A stretch of 64,000 bases of DNA from contig FJUW01000015.1 in NCBI GenBank assembly GCA_900074885.1, forward strand, positions 815,978 to 879,977, in the 5' to 3' direction. Source of the DNA: Rhynchosporium graminicola. Its lineage: Eukaryota; Ascomycota; Leotiomycetes; Helotiales; Ploettnerulaceae. This document shows positions 1 through 12,490 of this stretch, piece after piece; position 1 is the stretch's first letter, and the number at the start of each line of letters is the position of its first letter. The notes beneath the pieces are model-generated. The model ran no database searches, was not told where the DNA came from, and saw only the letters and a program-made list of their open reading frames with translations. Made by a program: the position numbers and the translations under genes.

Positions 1-745
1 CCCCCCATGTCTACCTTATGAAGGCGGGGGCTCGTCTCTCGAATACTTCTTCTGGCTGTTGCACAAATCGATGGAATAGGGTAGATTGTGATTGGCTGCA
101 TATATTCTTCTCCTTGTTCTACTTCGTATACTTATTGACCGAACTCGAGATCAACATTCAGAGATAATTGGGGGTTTAGTCTCACATGTCCTTCAAGCTA
201 TTCTCATACTGTAGTTTCCTCCGGCGCTCTTTGTAAGAAACATGCGGTCAGAATTTGTCCAATCTGAATGCAAGTTTCGGTTATCAATGTTTACTTTCAG
301 ATGAGGCTAAGGTAGGTCGACATATCGGCAAAGCGGAACTAGCCAGGGCAGAGATAAAGTCGCGACTCGTTTCGAACGTTATATATACCACAATGATATT
401 GACTGGTGGAAACTGTAGAAACATGCGGCTTTTCAGTGGGATCACCTCAGTTACAAACGTGTGTGCTGATGGTATTACATTTTATTTCGAGTTCCCTAAA
501 TCGCATTGTCAGAGATGAATTTCCTGGGGTTTTGATATGTATATACGAGAAATCTGTAGCCCAAAATGCATTCCTTTCTATAGATCAAGAAGTATCAGCA
601 CATCATGATAGTAAGAAAGTTAGTATTCCGTAGCAGGGCATTGTCCTCCCACCAACGACCTTCAGGAATTTGAACAGCATGGGCGCGTAATATACATGAG
701 TAGTATTACACAGTATGTCCCAGAACACAAACATCTTCTCCGTCC
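1..745. other. Intergenic, no gene recognised
   Basis: Only short overlapping frames are present on the + strand (about 255-633). They have no recognisable domain and no convincing splice sites, and look like chance frames. The right end is the 3' flank of the glycosylase gene, which is read leftward. Confidence 0.6.
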
Positions 746-2356
746 TCATCCCTCACTCTCATCAGAGTCTAGCATCTCGTCACTCAGTTCCTGATATCAA
801 TTTAGCATGGGTTTGTAGATCATGAACTCCCCGAGAAATGTTCCAAGGAGATGGGAGTGAGACTAGCTTACCGAATCAGTATCCGAATAATATTCCTTCT
901 TAACCTTCCTCCCTTTCGAGGCATTCTTGCTCGGGCATTTCTTTCCATTTAAACAAACTTTCGTATGCTCCTTCTCCGGCGAAACATGTCCCGCTTGTTT
1001 CTTCCCATCCATCCTATCAACCAGCCCCTCAATCGGACAAACCGTCTCATTCCACTTCGTCGTCCCGAACGACGTATTACTCTTACACCTATAACACCTC
1101 TTCCCATGTACAATCAACAACTGATGCAACGAATATTTCAAATGATCCGGCACCCTAACCTCACAATGACTATAACACTGATCTCTACTCGCCTTTTCCG
1201 GTACCCAGCCTAGCCATTTACTTAATCGCCAGACATGTGTATCGACAGCGAAACTGGGAATTTTCATGCAGAAGAGCAGAACGCAGGAAGAGGTCTTGAC
1301 GCCAATGCCTTTGAATTTCATCATTTCTTCCATGGCTTCGAAGGGCTTCATTTTCGCGATGCGGTCCAGTGATAACATATTTTCTGAAAGTCGGGATATT
1401 TCGACAGATTTTGCTTCTTTGGAAACAGGCTCTTCATGAACATTGATATACTCTGGGTCGTCAGACTTCGCTCCAGAATGGAGAAATTCAAGACGAGCAG
1501 CGTTCTGTGCATAGACTGTATCAAGAATAGTCTTGATATCCAGAGCCTTGACATTCTGATGACCGCCTCGCTTGATAGTCTCAGCAATCGCTGGGATATC
1601 AGAATGCCGAACTGCATCCCAATTGATGCTTCCTTTCCCAGGTCCATTTTTCTGAAGACCGTATGCGTTTTGGAGACCCTCTAAGGCACGATTGGCATTT
1701 CCTGAGGATGTATTGGCACTCAGACGGGTTCGTATGAGGGCATCGAGGAGATCAGGAACGTTGCCACATCCAGCGGCTTTCATCGATGGTGTGGCTACCA
1801 CCTTTGGCGCTTCAACTTTACCGTGAGCTTCAGATAGGATGCGATTTACTTCCTCACAAGCTTCATGTGTGGGCATGATGTGGCTTGGGAATGGTGTAAT
1901 TCCGGGAGTAATATGATATCTGATCGGCTTCTTAGGTGTTTTTTTGGCCGAGCCTTCCTCTTCAATTGATGTCTCTTTCTTGGGTGTGGCTATCCTCTTA
2001 GGATTCCTCAATTTTTCAGACGAGATCTTCTCAGGCGAGTCCTCCTTCTTCAGCGGCGTGATGGTCTCCTTCAATATCGTTTCCTTCTCAGGCGTGACTT
2101 TCGGGGCTGCAATCGCCTTTTTTGGCGTCGCTACTTTCTTAGGTGTGATCGCTTTGAGACTCGCCAAATGGACTGCTTGAGAAGTCAAATCCGCATCTCT
2201 GGTTTCTCTCTTTACTCTTTTGAGAGCTGGTTTGACAGACTCATCTTTCGAAAGGTCAGGTTTCCACCCGAGACTGTGAGGAAGTGTATTTTCGACAGTC
2301 CCAACATCTTCCACAGCTTCGACTTGGGCCTTGCGCTTCCGAGTCACTGGAGGCAT
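746..2356 (-). CDS. HhH-GPD DNA glycosylase, endonuclease III-like
   Basis: Predicted base-excision DNA glycosylase acting in the nucleus. Exon 1 is 872-2356 and exon 2 is 746-790, joined over an 81-nt intron (donor GTAAGC, branch GCTAA, acceptor CAG). Without the intron the frame stops a few codons after the donor; splicing gives an acidic tail of 14 residues. The first ~200 residues are Lys/Pro-rich with repeated TPKK/TPEK motifs and are probably disordered and DNA- or NLS-like. The helix-hairpin-helix is GIGVKTSS, with a Lys near residue 354 and VDTH with Asp near 372, matching the catalytic Lys and Asp of the EndoIII/NTH family. Cysteines follow (CYRC, then a Cys about 19 residues on), so an intact four-Cys iron-sulphur cluster is not obvious. 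The family is well supported; the exact substrate is not. The start ATG is the first in frame. Confidence 0.85.
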
Positions 2357-3333
2357 CTCAAAGATGAAGTCGGGCTGGAGCGTGGAAGCGGAATTGGATT
2401 ATAAAAGCAAGTCAGAAGAATCAAGAAAGGAGAGGAGACGAGTGTTGAGGTTAAGGGTTATTGCAGTACCAAATCACCCAGATTCAGGTCCCAGGCGAAT
2501 ATAGGCAGTGAAGCCCAATTAACTTCTAACGTGTAAATGACTACAAGCGGGGCGAAAATAATATCTAACACAACGGGTATATTTTGAGGATCAAAATGGA
2601 AGTCATAGATGTAGTAAATTTCGTGTTAAATGAGCTCGAGTGATGACGCAGCGAAACGAGGCTGTCGAATTTATTAGCCTTGCATTAGGACATCTGTCTG
2701 TGGCACCTACAAATGTCCGAGAATGTTTCCAAGTGTGCTTTGAATGGGGTCCGTGCGCAGGAAATATCCCTGACACTCGTAACAAAGTGCGAAGTTGTGC
2801 GCAGTCTGGCGTTCGGAGCGACGTGCAACAAAAAAAAAAGAATCTCCTCATGCGGCTAGACCGGCTTGGCGGGTTTACACGTGATTTTCGGAAAGAACTT
2901 GGAGATTGGATAAGGAGAATCTTGGTGATGGCCGCCACGTGATTGGCTTCATTTTGATAGGTATGAGATCTGGGTTTGATGCGTCAGAGGTGTTTTGGGG
3001 TTGGATTGTGGAAGAGACGGGTGTTGAGAGGGTACACCCAGTCTTCTACTGCGTGTGTGAAGTGGTACAAGAACACAGCGAAACACGGCTAAGAATAATG
3101 CAATCGAGACTTTTCCTACATCATCAATGTTCAGGAAGCGAAATGCATCTGCTCCAGTTTCAGACTTTTCATATAGGAGAACGGCAGTAGGCGAAGGTTG
3201 AAGTGTTGATTAAGAAGGGCTGCCAGTAGCATCTATTGGATTATATACAACCGCAAAAAGGAACGAGAAAGCTTCATTTTGCCCTAAGCCAAAATGCAAA
3301 CGCACCCACGATATGCAGTGGTACCCACACTAT
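2357..3333. other. Intergenic between ADE4 3' end and glycosylase start
   Basis: About 1 kb separating two leftward genes. Overlapping frames of about 100 codons occur on both strands at 2603-2942, but neither resembles a known family. A run of A occurs near 2829. It should hold the glycosylase promoter and the ADE4 terminator; I cannot point to specific elements. Confidence 0.5.
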
Positions 3334-5169
3334 CTACTCGTAGCCTCTGACCGGATCAGTAGCGAAGTTATGCATACTATTCATCATCAGCATTAAGCAT
3401 TTGTCATTCGAAAGGAGGGGAACATACCTGATATCATGGCGATCTCTCACAGGAGGTGTCGACGAATCGTCTTCTCTTTCTCTCTTCCTTCTCTCATGAC
3501 CATTGACATCAGCCCCGTTGACTTTGCTGTCATTGATAGGACCCTCTGTCGCTGGAATCACGTTGCCATGAGCATCAACCTCCACACCCTTCTTGATCAG
3601 ATCCAGTTCCTTATCACTGGCTACTCCATTGATGACTGCCTCTTTGGCGCTTTCCAGTACCTTCATCTTCTTAGACTCGCCACGAACACGCTCAAGGTGC
3701 TCGAAGTATCCGTCTGTAACAGGCGTAACGTATTTACCACAGAACACACCGACTTCGAACTCCTGATTCTCGCGAGGCGATTCCTCAGCGCAAGCAGCTT
3801 TCAAGTCTTTGAGTGTCTGGTAAATGACCTCCTCGGCGCCAATATGTCTGGCAATGGCCTTGCGATCTCGGTTGTGTGCCACGAGCTCCTGGGGAGAAGC
3901 AAGATCAATACCGTAGATGTGAGCGTGTGTGATTGGTGGAGCGCATGAAGCGCAAATGACTTTCTTTGCTCCAGCCTCACGAGCCATGGTAACAATTTCT
4001 CTACTAGTGGTACCACGCACAATACTATCGTCGACTAGAAGAACTACCTTGTCCTTGAATTCTGATGGAATGGCACTCAGCTTACGGCGAACGGATTTCT
4101 GGCGCGCTCCTTGACCTGGCATGATAAATGTTCTGAAGACATATCGATTTTTGACAAAACCTTGACAGTATGGAATCTTCAAGAATTCAGATAAACTGGC
4201 TGCTGAAGTATTGGATGTCTCGGGGATGGGGATAACAACGTCGATCTCCTTGACAGCTTCTGGACCAAGTGTGTCGAGGATGGTTTGTGCGAGTTTACGG
4301 CCCATGTTTTGTCTGCTTCGGTGCACACTGATACCATCAATGATCGTATCGGGCCTTGCGAAATAAACGTATTCGAAGATGTCTGGAGAGTAGGCTAGTT
4401 GGGGAACGACTTGACGGAAGACAGGTACCGAACCCTTTCGGATGATGACGGCCTGTCCGGGAAGAATGTCGACGATGTCTGAGAACCCGAGCTGGCGAAG
4501 AGCGATCGATTCGGACGCCATCATGTAGTCTGTAGTTCCATGGAGAGTTGCAGAAGGACGAGAACCCAGAACCAATGGGCGGATACCATGAGGATCACGG
4601 AAACCCAAGATTCCAAAGCCTGCGACCATAGCCGTGCAAGCCCAACCGCCGACACACTTCCCATACATTCTAGTCAAACTTTGGAAAATATCTTCCTCAT
4701 TGACACGGAACTTGCCAGTCTCGTTCAGCTCGTTGGCAAATATGTTGAGCATCAATTCGCTGTCGCTGTCGGTGTTGATATGTCGGTGCGCATCTCTGTC
4801 GAGAATTATTCGCAGGTGTTCGGCATTGATCAAGTTTCCATTGTGCGCGAAAGTGATTCCATAAGGACTGTTCACGTAGAAAGGCTGTGCTTCAGCGCTT
4901 GCGCTGCTGCCAGCAGTAGGGTATCTCAAGTGGCCGATGCCCATGAAACCTGGCAGATCTTGGACGCGCGATCCGTCATGGAAGACCTTTGCAGCCATTC
5001 CATTTCCTTTGCATTGGTATATACGTCCTCCGGAAGCACAAGTTGCAATTCCGCAAGCATCTTGACCTCGGTGTTGGAGGTAGTAGAGGGCATCGTGGAG
5101 GTCGGCCGCGGCAGTTGTCGCAGAGATGCTCTCGATGTCCCCAAGAATAAGGGCGAGGATTCCACACAT
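3334..5169 (-). CDS. ADE4: Amidophosphoribosyltransferase
   Basis: Catalyses the first committed step of de novo purine synthesis, making 5-phosphoribosylamine from PRPP and glutamine. The protein starts MCGI, so Cys2 becomes the N-terminal nucleophile of the class II glutamine amidotransferase domain (residues 2 to ~230); RYPTAG, AHNGNL and NTDSDSE follow as in the family. The PRPP-binding loop [15 protein letters not shown] lies at about residues 377-391. Exon 1 is 3428-5169 and exon 2 is 3334-3376. The 51-nt intron (3377-3427; GTATGT..AATAG) has a length divisible by three and no stop, so the unspliced frame also stays open. Splicing gives 594 aa and the junction HDISMHNF, which looks like the normal family C-terminus; retention would add 17 residues. 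The C-terminal ~100 residues include a charged low-complexity stretch. Confidence 0.96.
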   Translation of the reverse strand: MCGILALILGDIESISATTAAADLHDALYYLQHRGQDACGIATCASGGRIYQCKGNGMAAKVFHDGSRVQDLPGFMGIGHLRYPTAGSSASAEAQPFYVNSPYGITFAHNGNLINAEHLRIILDRDAHRHINTDSDSELMLNIFANELNETGKFRVNEEDIFQSLTRMYGKCVGGWACTAMVAGFGILGFRDPHGIRPLVLGSRPSATLHGTTDYMMASESIALRQLGFSDIVDILPGQAVIIRKGSVPVFRQVVPQLAYSPDIFEYVYFARPDTIIDGISVHRSRQNMGRKLAQTILDTLGPEAVKEIDVVIPIPETSNTSAASLSEFLKIPYCQGFVKNRYVFRTFIMPGQGARQKSVRRKLSAIPSEFKDKVVLLVDDSIVRGTTSREIVTMAREAGAKKVICASCAPPITHAHIYGIDLASPQELVAHNRDRKAIARHIGAEEVIYQTLKDLKAACAEESPRENQEFEVGVFCGKYVTPVTDGYFEHLERVRGESKKMKVLESAKEAVINGVASDKELDLIKKGVEVDAHGNVIPATEGPINDSKVNGADVNGHERRKREREDDSSTPPVRDRHDIRYVPLLSNDKCLMLMMNSMHNFATDPVRGYE

Positions 5170-7110
5170 CTTGACAATATGCGAGGAAGATTGAGCCTAA
5201 AACCTGTCCAGTCTCGTCAGTATGGCCGAGGGTAGAGTTATTGCGTAGTGAGGTACGGGCGAGGTGGGGTTGGGTTCAGTCGAAATTTTTATCCGCAGAA
5301 TTTGCTAGGAAGTCTACTCTTATTTAGCAATTGTTGCGCTATCTGAACGGGGTTTAATTCTTACCTAACATCTTAAAAATTTATGTTCATCATGATAACC
5401 GAGAGGTAAGCAGTTCGAGTAATAGATTGAAGCGCAGTAAGGAATTGCGACTACATACCTAGGTACCTAGCTTTGCAAGCAGATTGCTTGTGAGATTTTG
5501 GATAAGGAACTGATAACAGTTTATATTGGAATCGGAGAACGACCTGCACTTTTCAATCGGGGGGTGAATGGAGCCTAAGATTGAATCTGGGCATGGACCG
5601 GGGGATCCGAGCTGATGAGGCGCAGGTAGGATGATTCGGAGTCGTTGGACACATCATGTAACTTATTCCATTGCAAGTCTCCGAGTCCGGTTCCAGATTT
5701 TTTAAGTCTGCAACTTCGGCTATTCCTCGCCCCGAACTCAATTTGGGGGTCGGCGCCAAGCATGCTATGTGGGTCGAAGGTGTTACAGTGCAAAGCAGGG
5801 GCCGACTTCATATTCGAAGTCTCCATCTCATCTTCAAGTTGCTTTTGCAATCATGTAAATCACTTTGGTAAAAGGATGCCTGCTATACAGCGAGAACATC
5901 TATCTTATTTCAAGCATATGTACTACCAAAATCGCGAACTGCTGAATATACATGAGGCAGCTTGGGAGTCTCAGAGAAACAACACCCATCGACCTCATGC
6001 AAAGATCGAAAGCCGAACTAAATCTCGTTACCTTCAGGCGCTGACGTGGTATACAGTAGCTTCAGTTCAGTGACACTTGGAGTTTGTACTTTATTTATTT
6101 GCTGCTCTTACTGCTAGTCGTATTTCTGCTTCTTGATTGCGAGATTTTAGTAATTCGGAGACCAGTTCAAGCGACAGTTCAGGTGACAGTTCAAGATACA
6201 CTGTGAAGAATATTGAATCAATTTGTCTCCCTGTACTTACTTGACTTTCCTCTATGAGATATTTGCTGCTCTACTAAACACTTTCACTTGCGAAGGATCT
6301 CTGTGGATGACACCTGTAGCTGACATATATGAATGATATCTAAAGGTCACGACAGCGTCTTTAAGCTCATCAATCTCTTATAAGACTCTATGTTCTGAAC
6401 GCTAGTCAAAGTAAGAAGAGTAAACTTCTATTCGTTTCAATCTTGTATTGTCTGTGGCTAGCGCATAAAGATGGACAATGGAGTATATTGTCAATACTTA
6501 TTCAACCAGGTTGACTTGAGCTGCAGACACCCTATATCTTTACTGGACAGTAATGTTGTGATCTCTCCAGTAGGAAATCCTTTTACCTATAACAGTAGAT
6601 TCTGGCGCTTTCCCTGTTGAGACACTAGAGGTCTTGAACGAGTGTCATGATATATACTATTTTGCATCTGAAAGTTTTCAATGAGCTAGCGAAAGAAGTA
6701 ACCACAAAGCTTGCTTACTTTATAATTTCAGTCATTCTCCCTTCTACTTTTCAGACTTCTTGAGAGAACTTACTCCTCTGGGCTAGGGATCAATTTCATG
6801 CTATCAGGTCAAATTCGAAAGTGAATACTTCATTCACTTGCTTGTCTTGCCGCAAAGACTATTTCTGCCTGATTTCGAATCAGACGACTACAAGGACCTG
6901 CTTTCCTTCCTCCCTCCTCGATAATCCTAACACTTCTATATGTCAATTACCTCTTTCATCCTTGGCGACTTCATATAATCCGACTGCTCAGCTTAAAACA
7001 AATACTATCGACTAAGTAGCAACACCTCTTCAGCTCAACGAAAGAGATTTGAACTTCGAAATTTGCCTTTACTCACCTTTCGAATACACAGTACCCTACG
7101 ATTCAACAAG
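5170..7110. other. Long intergenic region, AT-leaning
   Basis: Nearly 2 kb between the divergent ADE4 and RID-like genes. Frames at 5553-6073 overlap on both strands and show no family. Near 6170-6200 there are short imperfect repeats of the type GACAGTTCA. Both promoters should lie here. I see no clear gene or transposon domain. Confidence 0.5.
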
Positions 7111-10058
7111 ATGGCACCTCTAAGAGAGGTAATTGAGATCGGGGATCATCATAACAAGAATGTTATCACGATAGACGATAGTGATGAAGATACTATGATG
7201 CCAGATGACAGTAAGGTCTCAATTTCTACTTTTCCGTATATCTATCAAATGTGACGCTTCATAAATCTGCTCGTCCTTAGCTAATCGTACTGACAGTGCT
7301 ACCTCCTCCGTACTTGGCTCGCAACAGAACATCATTCAATGATAACGACGGTGATGATCTTGCACCTACCACATACGTTGGATCCAGACCCAGAATTCGA
7401 CCCGAACCCCAAGCCATAGGCCCACGCCAGCCGAGACCTGCCGTCCCAGGAGCACCGGGAAGACCAGTCCTTAATGACGACAACCTCCGTCCAAATACAC
7501 ATGTCGGACCCAGAGCCAGAGCCAGAGCCAGAGCCGAGAATCGACCTAACCGAGAGCCTGAGCCGCACGTCAACAACCCGCGTATCAATGCCGGACACCA
7601 AGCTCCTCACCATGGTCCCAATGCACCTATACCGCTCGTCAGGAACCAGAGAGATAGTGTTGCTTCCAATGCTTTCCAATCGATCCAGGTTGATGATGAG
7701 GAAGATGATCATGAGGATCTAGGACAGCCCAACAAGAGGCGACGTCCGATCAAGGTAGAGGATCAAGACTCTGGCCCAGAGATGAGACCACGTGGTTGAC
7801 TCATACAGGCTACTCAAACCAAAGACGAAGACGTCGATATGAGCAAATCCAGAGGGTCCAATCGTAACGAGTTCATTGACCTTGAAAGTCCCGAAGAAAC
7901 AGCAGGCGAAGGTCAGGATATCCTCCTTATCGAAGATGTATACGAACAAGAAGTCGAAGCTCGAAGGCGCAATAGCAAGAAATCCAATATCGAATACGAA
8001 CGCCGCAATCCACCAATCGTTACTCCCTGGCAACTTTTTCTCAACTTCACTACTCCAGAAGGTGTCGTATTGCGAGCTAACAAGACAGTAGAGCTCAAAG
8101 ATGGAACTTTCCTCCGAATCAAAGATGTCATTCACAATACGCTCACCCAAGAAATCCACCTTCGAGGCCATCGTTTACAAAGAGCTAGAGACCTCAACGG
8201 TCTCCTAGAAAGGAAACTCAACGAACTAGTACTCTTCTTCGAAGTCGACCAAGATGATACACGAATCCCTACTGAACAGAGCACCGTCGAAGTCCCTCTG
8301 TCAGAATTCCTCAAGATCCGCAGTGTTCGCTTCACGAATCATAAATGGCCAGAGGCTCAGAACTGCAACTTTGCAGAGTTTCGCAATAAGGAACATGCAG
8401 CTGCCGAGGGCGGGTTGACAGTCAGGTGGAAGTATACTTGTACTTTTGCGGATGCGAAGGATAGACATCATAACGTTTATAAGGAGAGGGTGCTTGAGAG
8501 GTTGAATTCGGGAGAGTGTACGCCTGGATTTGAGCTGGAGGATAATGCGAGAAGGAATGAATGGAGAGAAGAGACTGTGCTGGGAGGCGCTTATCGACCC
8601 TCTTTGGAAGATAAAAATGTTGAAGGAGATGTGGTTATTCTGGATAATGAGGACTCTGAGTCACGAGTTGGTGGAAGTGGGAAAAGGAGGTACAGCATTT
8701 CGGATACGATGCCAGAAATTGAGCAGCCATCTAAACGTATTCGCCAAAATGGCTCAGATGGGGTTGAATCGACAAGAAAAAGTGTCTCTGAAATCGATCT
8801 GCAATCATCTTCCTCAAATGACTCAGTCATGATCGAGAATCCATTCGAATCCTCACAACATCGATCCCAAATGAAGAAGTTTACCCTCGATTTACCTCAG
8901 ATCACCCGACCCATCTCGAAAGGATTCTCTGCCAAAATCTCATCCAAGCAATCTTCTCCCTCAAGAATCGCAGGCCAGACCTACACCTACGGCGACGCAT
9001 TCTGCGGCGGCGGCGGCTCCTCTCGCGGCGCAACTATGGCTGGCCTCAAGCTTCTCTGGGGATTTGATTTCAACGCCAACGCCTGTCTCTCGTGGCGTGC
9101 CAACTTCCCCTCCTCGATCTGCCACCAGATGGCCGCCGACGAATTCGTCGCCCTCGCCAAAGACTCCTCAGGAAAGAACAGCAAGAAAGTCGACATCTTG
9201 CACCTTTCTCCACCTTGCCAATTCTTCTCGCCAGCGCACACGGTAAATGGCAAGGATGACGAGAAGAATGTCGCAAGTCTGTTTGCGGTGCAGGAGTTGA
9301 TTGATGTAGCAAGGCCGAGGGTGGTGACGCTGGAGCAGACTTTTGGAATTGCGTGTGTAAGGTTTAGACATTATTTCAATGCGCTGATTCATATGTTTAC
9401 GGCGCATGATTTCTCAGTGAGGTGGGCGATTGTGCCTTTGGCTCAGTGGGTAAGTTGTCACCTTTTCTTCCTTCCGAAGCACCTGCAACATGAATTGTGT
9501 GCTGAAATAAAATAGGGCTTGCCACAAAGACGGATGCGGCTGATAGTCATTGCATCATGGTAAGAGTCCTCCTCAGGGAATATCCTTTCGAACTCGAGCT
9601 GATGCTTCCCCAGTCCAGGCGAACCTCTTCCCAAAATGCCCCTCCCAACGCACACCACATCAGAGTGTCTCCCATCATCATCCTCCTCTCTCCTGCCGTA
9701 CGTCTCCGTCAACAGCACACTTAAAGCGATCTCCCCAATCGCAGACGACCACGACATCGAGTCTGTAACCTGGACATCAGATCGCTACATGCCGGCATGG
9801 GACGGATCCAAAATCCTGCCTCGTGCGATGACAACGTCAGGCGGCCAGAACTACCATCCGTCAGGCACGCGGGAATTCACGCTGAGAGAGTATGCGTGTT
9901 TGCAGGGCTTTCCGACCGGACATGTGTTTCAGGGCAAGTATGTGAAGAAGCAGATTGGAAATGCGGTGCCGCCGGTGGTGGGGAAGGTGTTGTTTGCGAG
10001 TATTAGGGAGGATTTGGAGAAGTTAGATGGGGTTGGAGGGCCGGAGTTGATTGAGTGA
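7111..10058 (+). CDS. rid: RID/Masc1-type DNA (cytosine-5) methyltransferase
   Basis: Predicted nuclear cytosine-5 methyltransferase of the fungal RID/Masc1 class, which in Neurospora and Ascobolus is needed for premeiotic RIP or MIP. Exons: 7111-7210, 7297-7754, 7809-9449, 9516-9559 and 9614-10058, all with GT..AG introns of 54-86 nt, giving 895 aa. The N-terminal ~580 residues are acidic and partly disordered, with a possible BAH-like segment at about 260-400. Catalytic motifs: FCGGGGSS (I, ~584), SPPCQFFSPAH (IV, catalytic Cys ~656), LEQT in place of the usual ENV (VI, ~695), GLPQRRMR (VIII, ~734) and QIGNAVPP (X, ~861). As I recall, EQT at motif VI is typical of this class. No frameshift or stop is seen, so it looks functional. 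The ATG at 7111 was chosen because the frame upstream has only a TTG. Confidence 0.92.
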
Positions 10059-10850
10059 GAGACAGGGCATGAGAACGCTACTAGACGTAGATTTGGAAGC
10101 GGTGTGGTTTGGCAATTGGTTAGCATGTCGCTCTTCGTTCATGCAGTCATCCCACAAAGTGAAGGAAACAATAATCTTTTCGAGGTTGGCAATGCCAGTC
10201 TTCAAGATAGCGCTGGTACCAGATGATTGTGCCTTTGAAGAGTGAGATGCCCATATCTGAGGTCCGAGAAAGTGCAAAGGTAGACGGACATCGAGACCAC
10301 GAAGAAATGAATAATATGCACAGAACTGCGGTTTTGAATAACTGTATTTCTGACACTACACTATGCGGCTGAAGAGTATGGATGACAATTGTGTAAGATT
10401 GAGAAGGGAAAAAAACGCTTCCACTTGGAGCTGCCATATGGTTGGGCGACCAGTTGTAATGAGTATGTTGACAGATGATCGGTCCAAGGTTTCTGCAATT
10501 GACAAGTCAGTGAAACGTCTTGAGAAGCCTTGTTGCAAAAGTATGACTTGAATGTTGGTAGCTCAGTGATCTTGGTTTGGAAATTTCATTCACCCCCTTG
10601 ATGGAGGAGCTCATTATTTTCAGTGCGTTTTTCTTAATCATTGCTGGGGTGAGTGCAGCTGGAAGCTGCAGAGAAGGAGAATTCTGCTTACCATAACCAC
10701 ACTGTCAGGTATTCATCTCAAATCCTGTGTTTAATGCTCAGGATTGTGTGAAGGGTATGCTCGGAAATGAGCGGTCGGATGGGGCACGATATTCTAGATC
10801 CTTGAACAAATTAGCCATCTGGTCTGCTAAGATAAGACAAGTAGTGTTGG
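10059..10850. other. Intergenic, 3' flank of RID-like gene
   Basis: Short frames on both strands at 10023-10551 show no family resemblance. Nothing further recognised. Confidence 0.5.
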
Positions 10851-11183
10851 TTAATGTGAGGAAAGTTCAGTATATGTAAGAATAAATCTCATCCTGCCGG
10901 GTGCTATAGTACCCTGGCGAGGGCCCAACACACCGGAGTCGATCGCAAATTATATCATCATGTATCGAGGTAAAGAAGTGGAGGGTGCAGCTGTACTTAC
11001 GACTGGTACCCTGACTAGCAAGCCATGCCCATGAACATCGCGGAGGAAGCGCAAGCTATCGGGAGAAGATAGTGAGAAAAGTGAAGCTGAATCCAGGAGT
11101 AGGTGTATGAAAAAGTTTGTAGTTTTGAGGTCTGGGCTGGACTTTTTTGGCGCTAACGCACACAACGCCGCTAAGGCAGTCAT
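10851..11183 (-). CDS. Possible small hypothetical protein, two exons
   Basis: Tentative. An ATG frame of 61 codons (11001-11183) meets a good donor (GTAAGT) and can be joined to 10851-10913 (acceptor CGCCAG), giving 81 aa ending at TAA. It would be divergent from RPL14 across about 180 bp. The residues before the junction (GHGLLVRVPV) and after it (GTIAPGR) read like ordinary protein, but I do not recognise a family. It could equally be chance frame in a promoter. Confidence 0.25.
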
Positions 11184-11366
11184 GCCTCAGTCGTCTCGGC
11201 GAAAGTTAGGGCTCGCACAAACCAGGGCCTTTTTGAAATCCATAATCCGAGCCAGCGACAACTACAATTAACACCGACACCCACGACAACATCGCCCAGT
11301 AAGGAAATCTCGAGAGTTTCAGTCCTACACGTAATCAACTAACGCACGCCGTCCAGAAACTTCAAA

Positions 11367-11866
11367 ATGGGAGACGCAGAGATTCAGGCATCGTCATGGA
11401 GACTGGTGGAGGTCGGCCGAGTTGTTCTCATCGCTGAGGGACCTGCAGAGGGAAAGTTGGCTGCGATCGTTGAGATCATCGATCACAAGCGCGTACGTCG
11501 CCCTACTAGAAATTTCGGAGGTGAAAAGGGCAAACACTAATTGAGATATAGGCTCTTATCGACGGACCATCCACAGACACCAAGACCGCCGTACCACGTC
11601 AATCGATCGCCCTTGCCAAAGTTATCCTCACTCCCCTCGTCCTCGAAAAGCTCCCAAGAGCTGCACGAACTGGTGTTGTGAAGGCGCAATGGGAAAAGGC
11701 CGGTATCGAGGCAAAGTGGCAGGAGAGTGCGTGGGCCAAGAAGCGAAGCCAGAAGGAGCGCAGAACCGCACTCACGGATTTCGAGAGATTCAAGGTCATG
11801 AGATTGCGAAAGCAACAGCGATTCGAGGTCCGCAAGTCGTTGGCAAAGATTAAGGCTTCGGCTTAG
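11367..11866 (+). CDS. RPL14: 60S ribosomal protein L14
   Basis: Structural protein of the large cytosolic ribosomal subunit (eL14). Exons are 11367-11492 and 11552-11866, with a 59-nt phase-0 intron (GTACGT..ATAG, branch CTAATT), giving 146 aa. The KOW-like N-terminus is clear ([12 protein letters not shown], then [15 protein letters not shown] and RALIDGP), followed by the basic C-terminal helix with [20 protein letters not shown]. Length and order match fungal L14 proteins. It starts a run of three rightward housekeeping genes. Confidence 0.95.
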
Positions 11867-12490
11867 AGGGTTAGAGGGTTTGTAGCTGCGATCATGACTG
11901 CATTGGGGTGCTGGATTCCTTTGCTTCTCGGGGACATTGTATCCTACATCAAATTTGACAGGCTGCGTCAAATTTGACAGGCGTCTGAGCATATGGACTT
12001 CAAAAAAAGACAATGAAGTACTTTCCAAGGATTAATTTGCTGTGATGGGTGGTCAGGCATGTGCAATGAATTTTATGCCTTTGTGTGCTTCACAATCGAA
12101 ACGTAAACAAGAATCAGATTATTCAGATAAATTGAAATTGAAGAGCATCGCAAGCCCCTTGAAATTTCCCTACAGAATACATTTCCCTGGTGATCCTTTG
12201 CATCAGCATATTTCCAGCGCCATATCGATGATCTAAATCTTAGCGAATTTCGCAACCACAAAATCTTTACGTCCTGAACGATCAACAAACCTCAAAATCC
12301 TCTACCATATCAACCTACCTCACCAGGTCAGTCTAGCTCAGTTTATTGAATCCGAACAGGAGAGGTGTGCTTCATCACATCCGAAAAATTGCATCTGCGG
12401 GGCGGAAGCGCACACGAGAAAATTCAATTTCAACCACAACAGCTTCAGCTTGCCAACTGACCTTTTCCAAACAGAGAACCAACACCCACC
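11867..12490. other. Intergenic between RPL14 and NAC-alpha gene
   Basis: Contains the RPL14 3' flank and the EGD2 promoter. Near 11951-11982 the phrase TCAAATTTGACAGGC occurs twice in tandem. No gene recognised. Confidence 0.5.

Noticed and set aside
2603..2942. Opposed frames of 100-111 codons
   Set aside because: They mirror each other on both strands in a promoter region and neither resembles a known protein.
4540..5235. Plus-strand frame of 231 codons
   Set aside because: Antisense to ADE4, which is unambiguous on the other strand.
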